From: an uncultured Collinsella sp.
GTDB lineage: Bacteria > Actinomycetota > Coriobacteriia > Coriobacteriales > Coriobacteriaceae
Direction of reading: 5' to 3'
Assembly (NCBI GenBank): GCA_902478825.1
Contig: CABSMK010000108.1
Span: 1-5,801 of the forward strand
Length of the DNA stretch: 5,801 bases
The number at the start of each line of letters is the position of its first letter. Position 1 is the first letter of the stretch. Under the pieces are notes generated by a model that saw nothing but the letters and a program-made list of their open reading frames with translations, was not told the DNA's origin and searched no databases. The translations under genes were made by a program, and so were the position numbers. Shown piece after piece: positions 5,121 to 5,801 of the stretch.

Positions 5121-5129
5121 ATTGTAGCA
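5121..5129 (-). promoter_or_regulatory. Candidate extended -10 promoter for mnmA
   Basis: On the - strand TGCTACAAT (5129-5121) is an extended -10 (TGn plus TACAAT, one mismatch to TATAAT). The expected start near 5113-5115 falls in the first arm of the terminator hairpin. The -35 position (TCCCAC at 5149-5144) is poor, which an extended -10 can tolerate. Confidence 0.5.
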
Positions 5130-5137
5130 AGTTCGGA

Positions 5138-5164
5138 CGTCTCGTGGGACACCCTAACGAGATG
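5138..5164. promoter_or_regulatory. Bulged palindrome at the -35 region upstream of mnmA
   Basis: On the + strand CGTCTCGTGGG (5138-5148), loop ACA, then CCC, a TA bulge, and ACGAGATG (5157-5164) give an 11-pair stem including one G-T. It overlaps the -35 position of the candidate mnmA promoter and lies 66 bases after the cysK stop. It could be an operator, or a hairpin in the cysK 3' end. No T run follows. Confidence 0.4.
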
Positions 5165-5229
5165 AGCTCAGGCCGCCAGAAGAGAGGGTAGACCGGCGTG
5201 CCTTGGGCCTATCGACAAGTGACGGGCCC

Positions 5230-5801
<572 letters not shown>

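Noticed and set aside
4062..5165. Open frames of 156 and 180 codons on the + strand opposite mnmA
   Set aside because: They are antisense shadows of a complete and well-conserved mnmA with intact catalytic residues.
5205..5229. GGGCC/GGCCC hairpin right after the cysK stop as a terminator
   Set aside because: The stem has only five pairs with a 15-base loop and no T run on the - strand.

Overview
The window reads as a high-GC bacterial chromosome fragment at the left end of an Illumina assembly contig. Codon use (almost only AAG for Lys, GCC/GAC/GTC-rich), strong Shine-Dalgarno sites and the gene set fit a gut Actinomycetota of class Coriobacteriia, with Collinsella the most likely genus. 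That placement is my recognition of style and proteins, not a database result. The first 44 bases are not biological: they are a Nextera i5 adapter with its index and transposon mosaic end, so real sequence starts at base 45.

Layout. On the + strand: a YoaK/DUF1275 membrane protein (116-832) closed by an intrinsic terminator. Then comes a 123-base gap after the terminator with a LacI-type palindrome and a leader hairpin, followed by a FucO-type lactaldehyde reductase (998-2164) with a textbook terminator. Next is a 518-base gene-free stretch (2250-2767) with several hairpins and an inverted pair of copies of a bipartite motif. An M42 metallo-aminopeptidase (2768-3811) follows. It converges on mnmA, and the 136-base gap between them holds a 63-base near-perfect inverted repeat. 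On the - strand: mnmA (5048-3948), and the C-terminal part of cysK, which runs off the right edge.

Function. These are mostly unrelated housekeeping or metabolic genes. FucO reduces L-lactaldehyde from fucose or rhamnose breakdown and regenerates NAD. The M42 enzyme trims peptides in the cytoplasm. CysK makes cysteine, whose sulfur is passed by a cysteine desulfurase to MnmA for 2-thiolation of tRNA wobble uridine, so the cysK-mnmA adjacency is biochemically sensible.

I did not find a new multi-gene system. The parts that deserve a second look are non-coding: the mnmA upstream region (palindrome, extended -10, terminator directly before the RBS), the repeat-like motif pair in 2250-2767, the long inverted repeat between the convergent genes and its resemblance to the first terminator, and the palindrome upstream of fucO.
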